Shown here in pieces: positions 24,801-31,500 of a DNA stretch of 64,000 nt; position 1 is the stretch's first letter, and each line of letters opens with the position of its first letter. The notes below the pieces were generated by a model that did not search any database, had not been told where the DNA came from, and saw only the letters and a list, made by a program, of their open reading frames with translations. The translations under genes and the position numbers were made by a program. Origin of the DNA: Branchiostoma floridae (lineage: Eukaryota; Chordata; Leptocardii; Amphioxiformes; Branchiostomatidae); contig NC_049990.1 of NCBI RefSeq assembly GCF_000003815.2, forward strand, positions 4,948,251 through 5,012,250, in the 5' to 3' direction.

Positions 24801-27800
24801 TGACGTCAACTTCACGCCCAAGGTCCCCGAACGTCATGACGTCATGGTCTACTTCAACAACGAGATTGTTCCAGGTATGACAGTTAATTTGTCGGCCCAT
24901 CTAGAATATGATATAGAAGCTGTAACATTTTCGGTCCAAAAAAGCATTTTTCTATGGGTAACGCAAAAAAAGACCTTCCTCGATAGAACGATAATAGATT
25001 GGCATAATTTCAAAACCCCATTCCATGAGAAATGCATAGATCTATTAGATATATTCTTGGTATATCAAGTCGATCTTAGTACGCTTAGTATACAATTCAA
25101 AAGCTATTTCCTAACACGTCGCTAAGAAACAATTCTTAGTAAGACCAGTTGACATCTATAAAAGTAGTTTTGTTCAACTTTTTCTCATGTTTGATATTGT
25201 AAAGCTGAAGCATCAAAGACTAGAAAAGTTTTAACGATTCTTAGTACATATACTTTTTCACGTATGTACAATATATCATTTACTAAGTACTCTTACCCTC
25301 TACAAGGTTGTCCCTTGCTTGCGGACGTGAGGCCGGAGCGGTCCCCCATTGCGAGCGGGAACGGTCTGCGGGAGGGGTTGGAGGGACGGGCCTGCGACTT
25401 TACTGTGGACACGGCAGGCTGCAAGAAGGACAAGATTGACGTGCAAGTCTTTGGTGGGTAGCTTATTTGTGCCGTCGATGTGTAATAACCTTTGTGAGGT
25501 GTTTGCTTCAAGATGAAAGCAAACATGAGTGAAACAACAAACTGGCAGTGACTTGAACTTGTTGGTGACTTTACTCTGGATTGAACTGGAGGGGTCCCGA
25601 AAACAGCCAGACGTTGCTACATTGATGCCCAATCTTCATTGACGTATCATTCCTCCCGAGAAAACTTGACCGGAGCGGACAAGGGCAAAGACATCATTTG
25701 CTTTTTTTCCTCAGTGGAAGCTGTCTAAGGCCTCTAATCGCTCACAAAACTCCTCCATTTGCTTGGGTAAATTTTGTATTGTGTATATCATTACTTGGAT
25801 GTCTAACCTTAATCGACATGTTGGTAACTATGTAAATTTCCTAAATACAGACCCAGACGCTGAATGTAATAACGTCTCCACTAGCTTGAGTTACTTTTGT
25901 ATTGATTATGTCATTACCTGGATGTCTAATCTTCATCGACGTGTTGATAACTTTGTAAATGTCCCAAAAATACAGGCCCGAATGCTGAGTGTAACAACGT
26001 GAGTGTGGTGCAGCACGCGGACAGGGTGGAGTGTTCCTACGTGCCGAGGGAGTCAGGTGTGCACGTGGTGGACATCACTCATGGCGGCAAGGAAATTCCT
26101 GGTAAGTCACTTTTTCTTTTTCTCGTTTGAAACCTCTTTTGAAACACATGATGTTGGTCGGAAATACATTAACATTAAACGTCTGATTTGTCTGAACTCC
26201 GTGTACGATAGACAAAACTATACACTATATATTCTCTAAGTGATCATTTTTGAAAAACAAATATCTTCCACCTAAACCTCTTCTTTCGATGGATCAACAG
26301 CCAACTGCAACTGCTGCTCTTGACTTTTGCAAATAACTCATTTTTATGCAAAAATGAAGTCCCTCAGATCAGTGACTGTCAACCCTCACCTCTTTTCTGT
26401 GATGAGTGGAATAGACAGCATTTTCGCAGCCAATGGCAACTAGGCACGTCTTAAAAATAAGATTACCATTCTCTTTATGCAAATTAGGGAGCCCCTTCCA
26501 ACCAGTGATCGTCAACCCTCACCGCGTGTCTGTGATTGGTGGAATGGACAGTATCCTGGCAGCCAATGGGCGGCTCCCCCTGGTGGTGAGCGAGAGGTGC
26601 ACGATTCCGCTGACGGCCAGTCAGGCGGGTCCGGGGAGGATGACGTCACGCGTCAGGAGCGCGTCACGTGAACTCCCCGTGGACGTGGACGTGAAGCCTG
26701 ATGGGAAGCATTACGTCAGCTTTGTACCAGAAGAAGAAGGTACATTGCTTCATTCATATTCATTTATAGAAATCTCATTCATTCATTCATTCTTTCATGC
26801 AATGACGTTCATTCATTAATTCGGTCTGTAAGTCATTTCAGACATAACAATAAGACGACGTTTCAGCTAAGGCCAAAAGAGCCATTAGTACTAAACAGTA
26901 GGAATTTCTAGCCACAATGGCAGTGGGTTATGTTATATCTGTCTTTTCAATGATTTTTAAACCTCCTTGTCTTTTCAACATTAATTTTGTTACCGATGTA
27001 TTCAAATTTGACAAAGAACTATGTCTGATTTGTAACGGCAATTTATAATCTACTCCAAAAAGCAGTTTCTCAAGCAGCTGGATATGATTTTGGGAACGGT
27101 CAATTAATCAAACGTTCACCATCCATGGCCAGTGTCATTCGTCAGTGAATTTTTATCTATTCTCTGTTACAAACTACCTACCTACCTAATCCTCTTCGCT
27201 CCCTTTGGTGGAACATATATAAGGCGCTGACGAACTTCCTCCAGTCCTTCCTATCTTAGACCATCCATCTGATCTCGTGCCAGCTCTTACGTGCAGCCTT
27301 GATCCTCCCTTCTCCAGCCCTCCAGGTGCCTAGAGGCCTGCCTCTGTTTCGCTTTCCTTGAGGACTCCATTTGAGGGTGACATAATGGTGTCTGTTCTTC
27401 TGTATACACACATAACGCTAGTTCACCTTTATTCGCAGGGTAACCTATATCCGTTGCACCTAAAAAAAAGTAAAATCAGGATATTTAGGGATATCACGTT
27501 GATGGATGGTGGTTTCATGTCAATATAGTGCAGTTTGAGACCACTGTCCGTCGTCTTGATATCCCGAAATACCCTGGTGCTAAATACAGCGGATAAAGGT
27601 TACCCTGCAAATAAAGGTGAACTAGCGTCACGTCAAACGTTATCTATTTGCTGTTTCTTTATCACCAGGTGAGCACAACATAGACATCAAGTGGAACGAC
27701 CACCACATCAACAGGTCCCCCCTACAGGGCGACGCCGACCAGTACGCAGTGGACGCGCGAAGGGTGGAGCTCAGCGGGCCGGGCCTGGGTCCGGAGGTGA

Positions 27801-30800
27801 AGGGGAGCGTTCCACAGGAGTTCCTTATCGACGGCAGTAGGGCGGGACGAGGTACGGCAGGCTATTGGGTTTTTGCACTCACGTGATATTGACGTCACTT
27901 TGTGTCCACCATGTTGGTTGTTCAAAAACTTGTGGTGAAGGGCAGCGTTCCGCAGGAGTTTGTCATTGACGGCAGCAGGGCGGGACGAAGTACGGCACGC
28001 TATTGGGTGTTTACACTCACGTGATTGTGACGTCATATTGCGTCCACCATATTGATTGGTTGAAACGCATTATGTTCCGATAGCAGACCAATCTGCGTTT
28101 TTCATGCATACATTTAGCCATGGCTAAAGAAAAAAGCCTCGTTCAAAACCTCAGTTGAGGATGGCTGCTTTGCCTACCCTCTACATTCAGAGAGCACCTT
28201 ACCATTAATTCATTTGTTCCTGTGAACAAACCTCTATAGTACATTCAAATTTGGATTTATGTGCTCCTCAAAAAGATGTTTGCAAACTTGATATCCTTCC
28301 TCGTGTCCAAATAAGCAAATACTGTTTTAGTCTGAAAATGCTACAAAAGAAAATGAGAATGTTCAAAGCACAATAGAAAAATGATGCATACCGTATGTTC
28401 GTTATGTTTGCTTATAGGTTCTCCACATGTTACCATGAATGGTCCACAGCCAGTAGATGTGTCATTAGAACCCATTCTTGGCAAGAAGAACGTCTACAAG
28501 GCCAAGTACGAGGCAACAGAGCCAGGTAAGTTCACTTTTTTGTCGCCATATTTCTGTACATAGACCGGTCTACCGACACAAATAACAATTTTGCGTTTGA
28601 CAGTGACTAGCACAATGCTATGCGTTTCTTTTCATCAACAGCTGAAAAGTGATAGTCCAAAAATGGTATTCTGCCTTCTTGGTGTGTCTCTGTTTCAAAT
28701 AGTGACACACCAAGAAGGCAGAATACCATTTTTGGTACTTGGTGTGTTTCTATGTCAAAGTGCTCTGGTGAAAAGAAAAGCGCCGTTTCTGTTTCAACAG
28801 AAACAACGAACGTGGTATAGTGCCCACATAAGCTAGTGACAGCATATTAGCAACCATTCTTTTGGACAGCCTGTGTTCATGACTAAATTTGATACACCGA
28901 CGTATGTCCTGTTTTAGGGGAGTACTCAATGATATTGTAGTTCTGTTTAACCTAACCAGTAATGTCTAAAATCACCAGGTTAAGGGTTGTGTAAAAGAGA
29001 TCTCCGATATCCTATGTTCATACAAATCTGATGAAACTATTTCCGTTTGTATTTGTCCTATGTTAGGAGAGTACCAGATGAACTGCCTGTGGTCTCATAA
29101 GGAAGTTCCTGGCTCCCCGTACGACATCCAGGTGTACGACAGCAGGAGAGTGACGTATGCAGGGCCTGACGCGGGGAACCTTGGGAAGACTGTCAAGGGC
29201 ATCATCGACCCAAGGAGGGCGGGCAAACAAGGTGAGGGAAACAGCACGTTTACCAACGACAAAAGCCTAGATTTCCTCCGCCTTGTATAAACTTCAGGAT
29301 TGTGATATTTTGATAGTGCTCTACAACTGAATACTATGATCTACTTCTAGGCACCTTTGGATCAGTACATTTGGACAGTTAACATAAGAGGAAAGACTAG
29401 AAACTACAATGGCAACATTCTGCAAAAATGCAGAATGATTTCCCTCTAGCCTAATGTCAAGCTACTTGCATACAATGCTTTACCATTAGGCTCGCCCTAA
29501 AGTACAAATAGTGTGTGCGATTGAAAAAAAATTTGGAAATATGCATGGGGGTATATGATCGCCAGCCCTGGTAGCCTAGCCATTTCTGTTCAACCTTTTC
29601 TGCTAGGAAGAGGAAAGAAAAGAACGCATCGACAAAAATACTATTTTCTCCTTCGAGAAAACATAACTCCAAATATTATGACCCTGATGTCTGACGCCTT
29701 GTTGATGCCGTTACCAAGGCAACATGAAGGTGCGCTGCTCCGGCCCGTCGAAGCGCGCTGACGTCAGCCTGGCGGAGAACGGGGACGGGACCATCGGGGT
29801 GGAGATCCTTCCTCACGAGGCGGGCCCGCACAACTTGGAGATACGCTGTAATGATGAACCTATTGCAGGTAGGTCTCGCATATGTACAGATAATACGTCT
29901 CATGTATAGTTTCTGTCTTAGAATCCTTGTCTGTGTGGTCTGAATGATTGTGTACAATATATACAATATACCAACAGATTGATGGCTACATACTAGTAGT
30001 AACATGCCCATAGTCTGTTAGGCTGCATATTCAAGTTTTAGCTTGTTTGGCTATGACATGTAAAGATATTCCCACATAGAAATGGAATGATTGTATCCCC
30101 CCTCTAGGCTCTCCGTTCACCATTGACATAGAGGACCAGCCCGACGCCAGTAAGGTGCGAGTGTTCGGCCCGGGACTGCAGAGCGGGCAGCTGGAGGGGT
30201 TCAAGGGTAACTTCCTGGTGGACGGAAGCGAGGCCGGGCCAGGGGAGCTGAAAATCAGAGTCTACGGACCTTCCAGAGGTAAGTTGAACTCGTTGTTCTT
30301 GAGTATATGTTCATGACATAATGTACCAAAGAACCGACACAATTGGCAAGTGAGTAGAGTATTTGCCTTTTTCCCCTGCTACGAACTCGGCATTTGGGAG
30401 ATAGTATAGGAGTTGAACACGCACACTCCACTACCAGTGGACTAACCCTCTGCTGTAGTGTTTGCTAATTTGTGTGGCCCAAGGGCTATTGAGACGAAGT
30501 TAGGTGCCGCCCTGTAGACAATCTGCTGTGGGAAGAACTATAATGTACCTATTTGCAATAATCTGTCTATGTCTACATGTGTTTGTCTTTTTGATATATA
30601 TTACAATGAAAATTTACAGAGAATACCTTGTATCTAGCTCAAAGGTACACGTCACTCCATCTTAAGTTAATTGATTTTGTCGTGAGATGTTATTTCTGAC
30701 TCGGTTAGAGAAAATGCTGGTCCATTTCTGAGCGTTAGTTTAGCGCCCAGAAATAACAATTTGGTCTTTTACTGCTCAAAACCTGCTGAAATATGAATGC

Positions 30801-31500
30801 GGCTTATGTAAAATCGTGATTGTTTATTTCTTTTTCAGATTCCTTCAGGTTGGAATCTAAAGTGTTGAACGAAGAAGACAGGAAGGTGGCCATGTCCTTC
30901 ATTCCCAAAGAAGAGGGGAGGTACGAGATCGCCGTTAACTGGTCAGGCGAGCACGTTCCGGGCAGCCCGTTCCCGGTCATCGTACACGGCCGGCAGGATG
31001 CCATGGTCATGGACCCGCAGGACAACGTGAACTCCGCCCCGCCCATGGTCGAACCTCCTCCGTTACCTGCTCTACCGCCTCCGCGGGACTACGAGTACAT
31101 GCCTCCCGCAGCCCGAGACTTCGACGACCCGGTGTACCGGCCCCCGGCTCCCCCCATCCGCCGGGAACCCTCCTACGAGCCCCGCAGACCGGTAAACGGC
31201 TACTACATCGACCCGTACAACAGATACCCGGAGGACTACCAGCGCCCAGCCTACTCCAACCCCGTGTACGATCGCTACTACGATCCCTACGACAAGTTCC
31301 CGCCAAGGGACTACCTGGAACCGCGCAAGGACCAGTACTACTACCATCCGCGGTACGAGGGGTACGAGCCGGCCGGCCGGTACTATCCGCTGCACGCCAG
31401 GTCTGACTTGGACGACATCGACAAACGGTCGGACTTTTACATTCCCACAGATGCTCGTGAGGGCAGGAAGGCCAGAAAACTGCCAGCGATAACATACTAG
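3621..31500 (+). CDS. Gene A: filamin-repeat protein without CH domains (24 exons, 1349 aa)
   Basis: A scaffold-type protein of 11 Ig-FLN repeats. Joined exons: 3621-3694, 5214-5299, 9975-10071, 13812-13996, 14894-15040, 15399-15476, 16016-16153, 20270-20443, 21478-21624, 22135-22365, 22878-23057, 23424-23570, 23987-24070, 24385-24522, 24695-24874, 25307-25453, 25976-26101, 26488-26739, 27669-27851, 28418-28525, 29067-29231, 29719-29868, 30108-30278, 30839-31500; the total is 4050 nt with no frame break. Residues 1-147 are disordered and Arg/Ser-rich; about 148-1180 are repeats with the family signatures FTVDTTRAG, Y-x-P/F-x-P and PGSPF; 1180-1349 is a Tyr/Pro-rich tail. The start is chosen because an in-frame TGA lies at 3615-3617 and the ATG context (AACCATG) is good. 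Classical filamins begin with paired calponin-homology domains that bind F-actin; none is encoded here, so direct actin bundling is not expected. Family filamin repeats bind membrane-protein tails and signalling proteins; ligands here are unknown. Confidence 0.92.
4462..4481. repeat. 20-bp perfect palindrome in gene A intron 1
   Basis: AGGACGTTATATAACGTCCT reads the same on both strands. Intron 1 (3695-5213) otherwise shows no gene. Confidence 0.6.
5214..5299 (+). CDS. Gene A exon 2
   Basis: Residues 25-54, Arg/Ser/Tyr-rich with a PPPGRD motif, predicted disordered. Acceptor TTTACCCAG, donor GTGAGT; frame joins cleanly to exon 1 and exon 3. Confidence 0.85.
8531..9130 (+). repeat. Degenerate tandem repeat, units of roughly 100-150 bp
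   Basis: The motif CAATTTGTCCAGCTTCTG and its variants recur at 8535, 8636 and 8769, and more weakly near 8918 and 9095, each followed by a similar stretch. Old and diverged. Confidence 0.55.
9727..9812. repeat. (GT)n microsatellite, about 43 units
   Basis: An uninterrupted dinucleotide run of 86 bp. It gives open frames of poly-Cys/Val and poly-His/Thr that are not genes. Runs of alternating purine/pyrimidine this long can form Z-DNA. Confidence 0.98.
9975..10071 (+). CDS. Gene A exon 3
   Basis: Residues 54-86, acidic/basic mixed (RRWDDRNGGDW, ELDDD). Acceptor CTGCTCCAG, donor GTGAGG, phase 2. No domain recognised. Confidence 0.85.
10165..10460 (+). repeat. Tandem duplication, 148-bp unit, two copies
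   Basis: TATTCACTGC at 10172 and 10320 begins two similar stretches, each running through a TACGTCTGAC/ACACGTCTGAC motif to a CCAGTTGCT(CC/TG)AGTAA end. That end matches the MITE family described at 35519. Confidence 0.6.
11815..11915 (+). mobile_element. MITE fragment, AGTTGCTCGAGTAACTG family
   Basis: Right half of the foldback element seen complete at 35519-35653, including the internal GACGAAAAACAACGGAC block and the arm TTGCTCGAGTAACTGCTTT. Confidence 0.65.
12855..13105 (+). repeat. Minisatellite, about 30-bp unit, 8-9 copies
   Basis: Variants of CACCATGCACATTGGTGTAC follow one another every 28-31 bp, becoming more regular towards 13000-13100. Two frames stay open through it only because of the periodicity. 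Confidence 0.85.
13812..13996 (+). CDS. Gene A exon 4
   Basis: Residues 86-148, Ser/Tyr/Pro-rich linker (SFSTPHYPASHDSESLYS). It leads into the first repeat. From here all introns are phase 1. Confidence 0.87.
14468..14850 (-). mobile_element. Probable retroelement fragment in gene A intron 4
   Basis: Starts with a (GTTT)n run then TTTATTTACTTAACCAGGGG, the reverse complement of a common non-LTR/SINE 3' end; the rest is AT-rich. No coding region. Confidence 0.35.
14894..15040 (+). CDS. Gene A exon 5: Ig-FLN repeat 1, N-terminal half
   Basis: Residues 148-197. The N-half of the first filamin repeat, with GEGIGNVPVGKEAQFTVDTT followed by RAGDAGIDVDI, the hallmark A-to-D strand region. 147 nt, a length shared by exons 9, 12 and 16. 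Confidence 0.93.
15399..15476 (+). CDS. Gene A exon 6: repeat 1, central part
   Basis: Residues 197-223: GPSGRNVPCQVTGDGVFRCR ending YTPTEVG, the conserved D-to-F strand core. 78 nt, the same length as gene B exon 4. Confidence 0.93.
16016..16153 (+). CDS. Gene A exon 7: end of repeat 1, start of repeat 2
   Basis: Residues 223-269. VKFANEHIHGSPYQANVYD closes repeat 1; the rest opens repeat 2. Followed by the 4.1-kb intron holding a DNA transposon. Confidence 0.93.
16560..16990. repeat. Subterminal tandem repeat, 121-bp unit, about 3.5 copies
   Basis: GTAATGGAACGT recurs at 16708, 16829 and 16950, exactly 121 bp apart, with shared blocks ATCCGGAT, GGACTCTTTGGA and CGTTCCGAATATTTC. Confidence 0.88.
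17409..17760 (-). pseudogene. Gene-like fragment inside the transposon (terminal exon-like)
   Basis: On the minus strand a good acceptor (poly-pyrimidine then CATTCCAG, ending near 17740) opens onto coding-looking sequence with Cys-rich peptides (RLSCHADDRGLPPG; SCQNCFYSEDGRCLDYAMER; ETCRRYCGVLPEH) and a TGA at 17409-17411. The two halves are in different frames, so it is frameshifted or needs another splice. I do not recognise the family. It could be captured host sequence or a transposase remnant. Confidence 0.35.
18451..18777 (-). pseudogene. Second gene-like fragment inside the transposon
   Basis: A minus-strand frame reads through RWHVNGAPTGAVVADNSLHR and FAAVYNFETG, then hits a consensus donor GTAAGT near 18565. 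Its first 20 residues are encoded by the flanking 72-bp repeat, so only the middle part looks gene-derived. With the fragment at 17409 it could be two exons of one gene. Family unknown. Confidence 0.3.
18722..19096. repeat. Subterminal tandem repeat, 72-bp unit, 5 copies
   Basis: GTCCGG recurs at 18729, 18801, 18872, 18944, 19016 and 19088 (spacing 72, 71, 72, 72, 72). The units at 18801-19087 are nearly identical, so the array is young relative to the 121-bp array at the other end. Confidence 0.93.
20270..20443 (+). CDS. Gene A exon 8: repeat 2
   Basis: Residues 269-327: VDAEAAGRGRLEAEV then IKFVPKVCVPHEVKIKYNE and LLPG. 174 nt, matching gene B exons 6 and 10. Confidence 0.93.
21222..21430 (+). 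repeat. Tandem duplication, 127-bp offset, in gene A intron 8
   Basis: CGCAACAGCACAGTTT at 21234 and 21361 begins two similar stretches (each with GGCTTTATGCC/AGCTTTATGCC and TGTACAGCA). Ends about 50 bp before the exon 9 acceptor. Confidence 0.75.
21478..21624 (+). CDS. Gene A exon 9: repeat 3, N-terminal half
   Basis: Residues 327-376: GSPYKVKV closes repeat 2, then ASGEGLGRIPVDRPASFTVD and ATRAG. Same design as exon 5. Confidence 0.93.
21980..22068 (+). pseudogene. Ghost copy of gene A exon 10 (5' half)
   Basis: The acceptor (TATCCCCAG) and first 79 bases of exon 10 are repeated here 155 bp upstream, about 91% identical by eye (7 differences). The frame then diverges after YLP and stops at TAA 22066-22068, and the real donor part is missing. 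It is a decayed or incomplete tandem duplicate, probably skipped in splicing. Confidence 0.85.
22135..22365 (+). CDS. Gene A exon 10: repeat 3 end and repeat 4 start (fused exon)
   Basis: Residues 376-453: GSGLYSCEYLPREVGDYSIN through NGSPF, then the start of repeat 4. Other modules split this into two exons (78/84 + 138 nt), so an intron was lost here or gained elsewhere. A decayed copy of its 5' half lies just upstream at 21980. Confidence 0.92.
22878..23057 (+). CDS. Gene A exon 11: repeat 4
   Basis: Residues 453-513: VNAQAAGAGDVEPEVTC, then SFVPKMCKTHDVNVRFNGYV and VPG. Corresponds to exons 8 and 15. Confidence 0.93.
23424..23570 (+). CDS. Gene A exon 12: repeat 5, N-terminal half
   Basis: Residues 513-562: GSPYRVKVTD, then SGHGLNYVPVGKTAVFSVDA. 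Acceptor CCCTACAG, donor GTAACC. Confidence 0.93.
23674..23873. mobile_element. Foldback MITE (about 200 bp) in gene A intron 12
   Basis: The two halves are long imperfect inverted repeats: GCACCAAGGCTAGGTACCAT... at 23674 against the complement ending at 23873, continuing through CATCCCATCAGCTTATT and CTCCATAGCAG. A related foldback lies at 33864-34125. No coding capacity. Confidence 0.82.
23987..24070 (+). CDS. Gene A exon 13: repeat 5, central part
   Basis: Residues 562-590: ALGPDLREVPVQVSGSGAYT then CEYVPNLVG. 84 nt, matching gene B exon 8. Confidence 0.92.
24199..24292 (+). mobile_element. MITE fragment, AGCAGTTAC..CAACTGGATAT family
   Basis: Left arm AAGCAGTTACCCAAGCAACT, then TTTTGGAAACGGTCAGACAT and a GTGTCTTTCGTCAGTGA block. 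Same family as 35519-35653. Confidence 0.6.
24385..24522 (+). CDS. Gene A exon 14: end of repeat 5, start of repeat 6
   Basis: Residues 590-636: NHTISVTYGAEQVRGSPFTA closes repeat 5. Last base A before donor GTAGGT completes an Ile codon with exon 15. Confidence 0.92.
24695..24874 (+). CDS. Gene A exon 15: repeat 6
   Basis: Residues 636-696: IDASDAGKGTLRSEVSCQG, then RYDVNFTPKVPERHDVMVYF and VPG. 180 nt like exon 11. Confidence 0.93.
25307..25453 (+). CDS. Gene A exon 16: repeat 7, N-terminal half
   Basis: Residues 696-745: ASGNGLREGLEGRACDFTVD with TAGCKKDKIDVQVFG. The preceding repeat boundary reads GCPLLADV instead of GSPF, an unusual Ser-to-Cys change. Confidence 0.92.
25779..25877 (+). 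pseudogene. Ghost copy of intron 16 end plus gene A exon 17 start
   Basis: A diverged copy, offset 125 bp, of the sequence across the exon 17 acceptor. The acceptor AAATACAG (ending 25850) and about 26 exon bases (CCCAGACGCTGAATGTAATAACG) are recognisable. No donor follows. Confidence 0.75.
25976..26101 (+). CDS. Gene A exon 17: repeat 7, C-terminal half
   Basis: Residues 745-787: VECSYVPRESGVHVVDITHG then GKEIPG. Its acceptor (AAAAATACAG) has almost no pyrimidine tract and sits in repeated DNA; a copy of the acceptor and exon start lies 125 bp upstream. Confidence 0.88.
26335..26445 (+). pseudogene. Ghost copy of gene A exon 18 (5' part)
   Basis: A decayed copy, offset 133 bp, of TTTATGCAAATTAGGGAGCC and the next 90 exon bases; CAACCCTCACC and CAGCCAATGG are conserved. 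The copy has lost the AG acceptor, carries indels and a stop, so it is not a usable exon. Confidence 0.83.
26488..26739 (+). CDS. Gene A exon 18: repeat 8 (large exon)
   Basis: Residues 787-871: GSPFQPVIVNPHRVSVIGG, LTASQAGPGRM, then YVSFVPEEEG. 252 nt equals gene B exons 13 + 14 (147 + 105), so one intron differs between paralogs. A decayed copy of its 5' part lies 133 bp upstream. Confidence 0.92.
27057..27152 (+). mobile_element. MITE fragment in gene A intron 18
   Basis: AAAAGCAGTTTCTCAAGCAG..TGGATATGATTTTGGGAACGG followed by GTGTCATTCGTCAGTGA; a half element of the 35519 family. Confidence 0.6.
27415..27628. mobile_element. MITE with about 42-bp terminal inverted repeats
   Basis: Ends ACGCTAGTTCACCTTTATT... 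(27415) and its complement (...AATAAAGGTGAACTAGCGT, 27628) stay matched for about 42 bp with few mismatches. The 214-bp element ends 40 bp before the exon 19 acceptor. No coding capacity. Confidence 0.85.
27669..27851 (+). CDS. Gene A exon 19: end of repeat 8, start of repeat 9
   Basis: Residues 871-932: EHNIDIKWNDHHINRSPL, then SGPGLGPEVKGSVPQEFLID and GSRAGRG. Its 3' part plus donor is copied 138 bp downstream. Confidence 0.92.
27935..28065 (+). pseudogene. Ghost copy of gene A exon 19 (3' part) plus donor
   Basis: The last 55 bases of exon 19, its donor (GTACGG) and about 70 bases of intron are repeated 138 bp downstream at roughly 85-90% identity. The copy has no acceptor, and reading on from exon 19 meets an in-frame TGA in the intervening sequence, so it cannot simply extend the exon. 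Confidence 0.85.
28418..28525 (+). CDS. Gene A exon 20: repeat 9, central part
   Basis: Residues 932-968: SPHVTMNGPQPVDVSLEPI then YKAKYEATEPG. Homologous to gene B exon 16 and to gene C exon 63735-63845. Confidence 0.9.
28657..28735. repeat. Perfect 32-bp inverted repeat (hairpin) in gene A intron 20
   Basis: Arms 28657-28688 and 28704-28735 are exact complements around a 15-nt loop. Transcribed with gene A, it would fold as an uninterrupted 32-bp stem. It could be a young foldback insertion or a small-RNA hairpin; no mature product can be inferred. Confidence 0.93.
29067..29231 (+). CDS. Gene A exon 21: end of repeat 9, start of repeat 10
   Basis: Residues 968-1023: EYQMNCLWSHKEVPGSPYDI, then GKTVKGIIDPRRAGKQG. 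The K-G-I-I/L-D-P-R motif is shared with gene B exon 17. Confidence 0.92.
29719..29868 (+). CDS. Gene A exon 22: repeat 10
   Basis: Residues 1023-1073: MKVRCSGPSKRADVSLAENG, then ILPHEAGPHNLEIRCNDEPI. 150 nt, identical in length in genes B and C. Acceptor ends AAG rather than CAG/TAG. Confidence 0.91.
30108..30278 (+). CDS. Gene A exon 23: repeat 11, N-terminal half
   Basis: Residues 1073-1130: GSPFTIDIEDQ, VFGPGLQSGQLEGFKGNFLV, then DGSEAGPGELKIRVYGP. 171 nt as in gene B exon 19. Confidence 0.92.
30839..31500 (+). CDS. Gene A exon 24: end of repeat 11 and Tyr/Pro-rich tail
   Basis: Residues 1130-1349. The first 50 residues close repeat 11 (YEIAVNWSGEHVPGSPFPVI). The remaining 170 form a low-complexity tail with a proline patch (PPPLPALPPP) and about 23 tyrosines, several as YxxP (YMPP, YRPP, YSNP). 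YxxP and proline runs are typical SH2/SH3 or EVH1 ligand motifs; use as such here is inference. Ends AITY then TAG at 31498-31500. In gene B the tail is on a separate exon. Confidence 0.93.
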
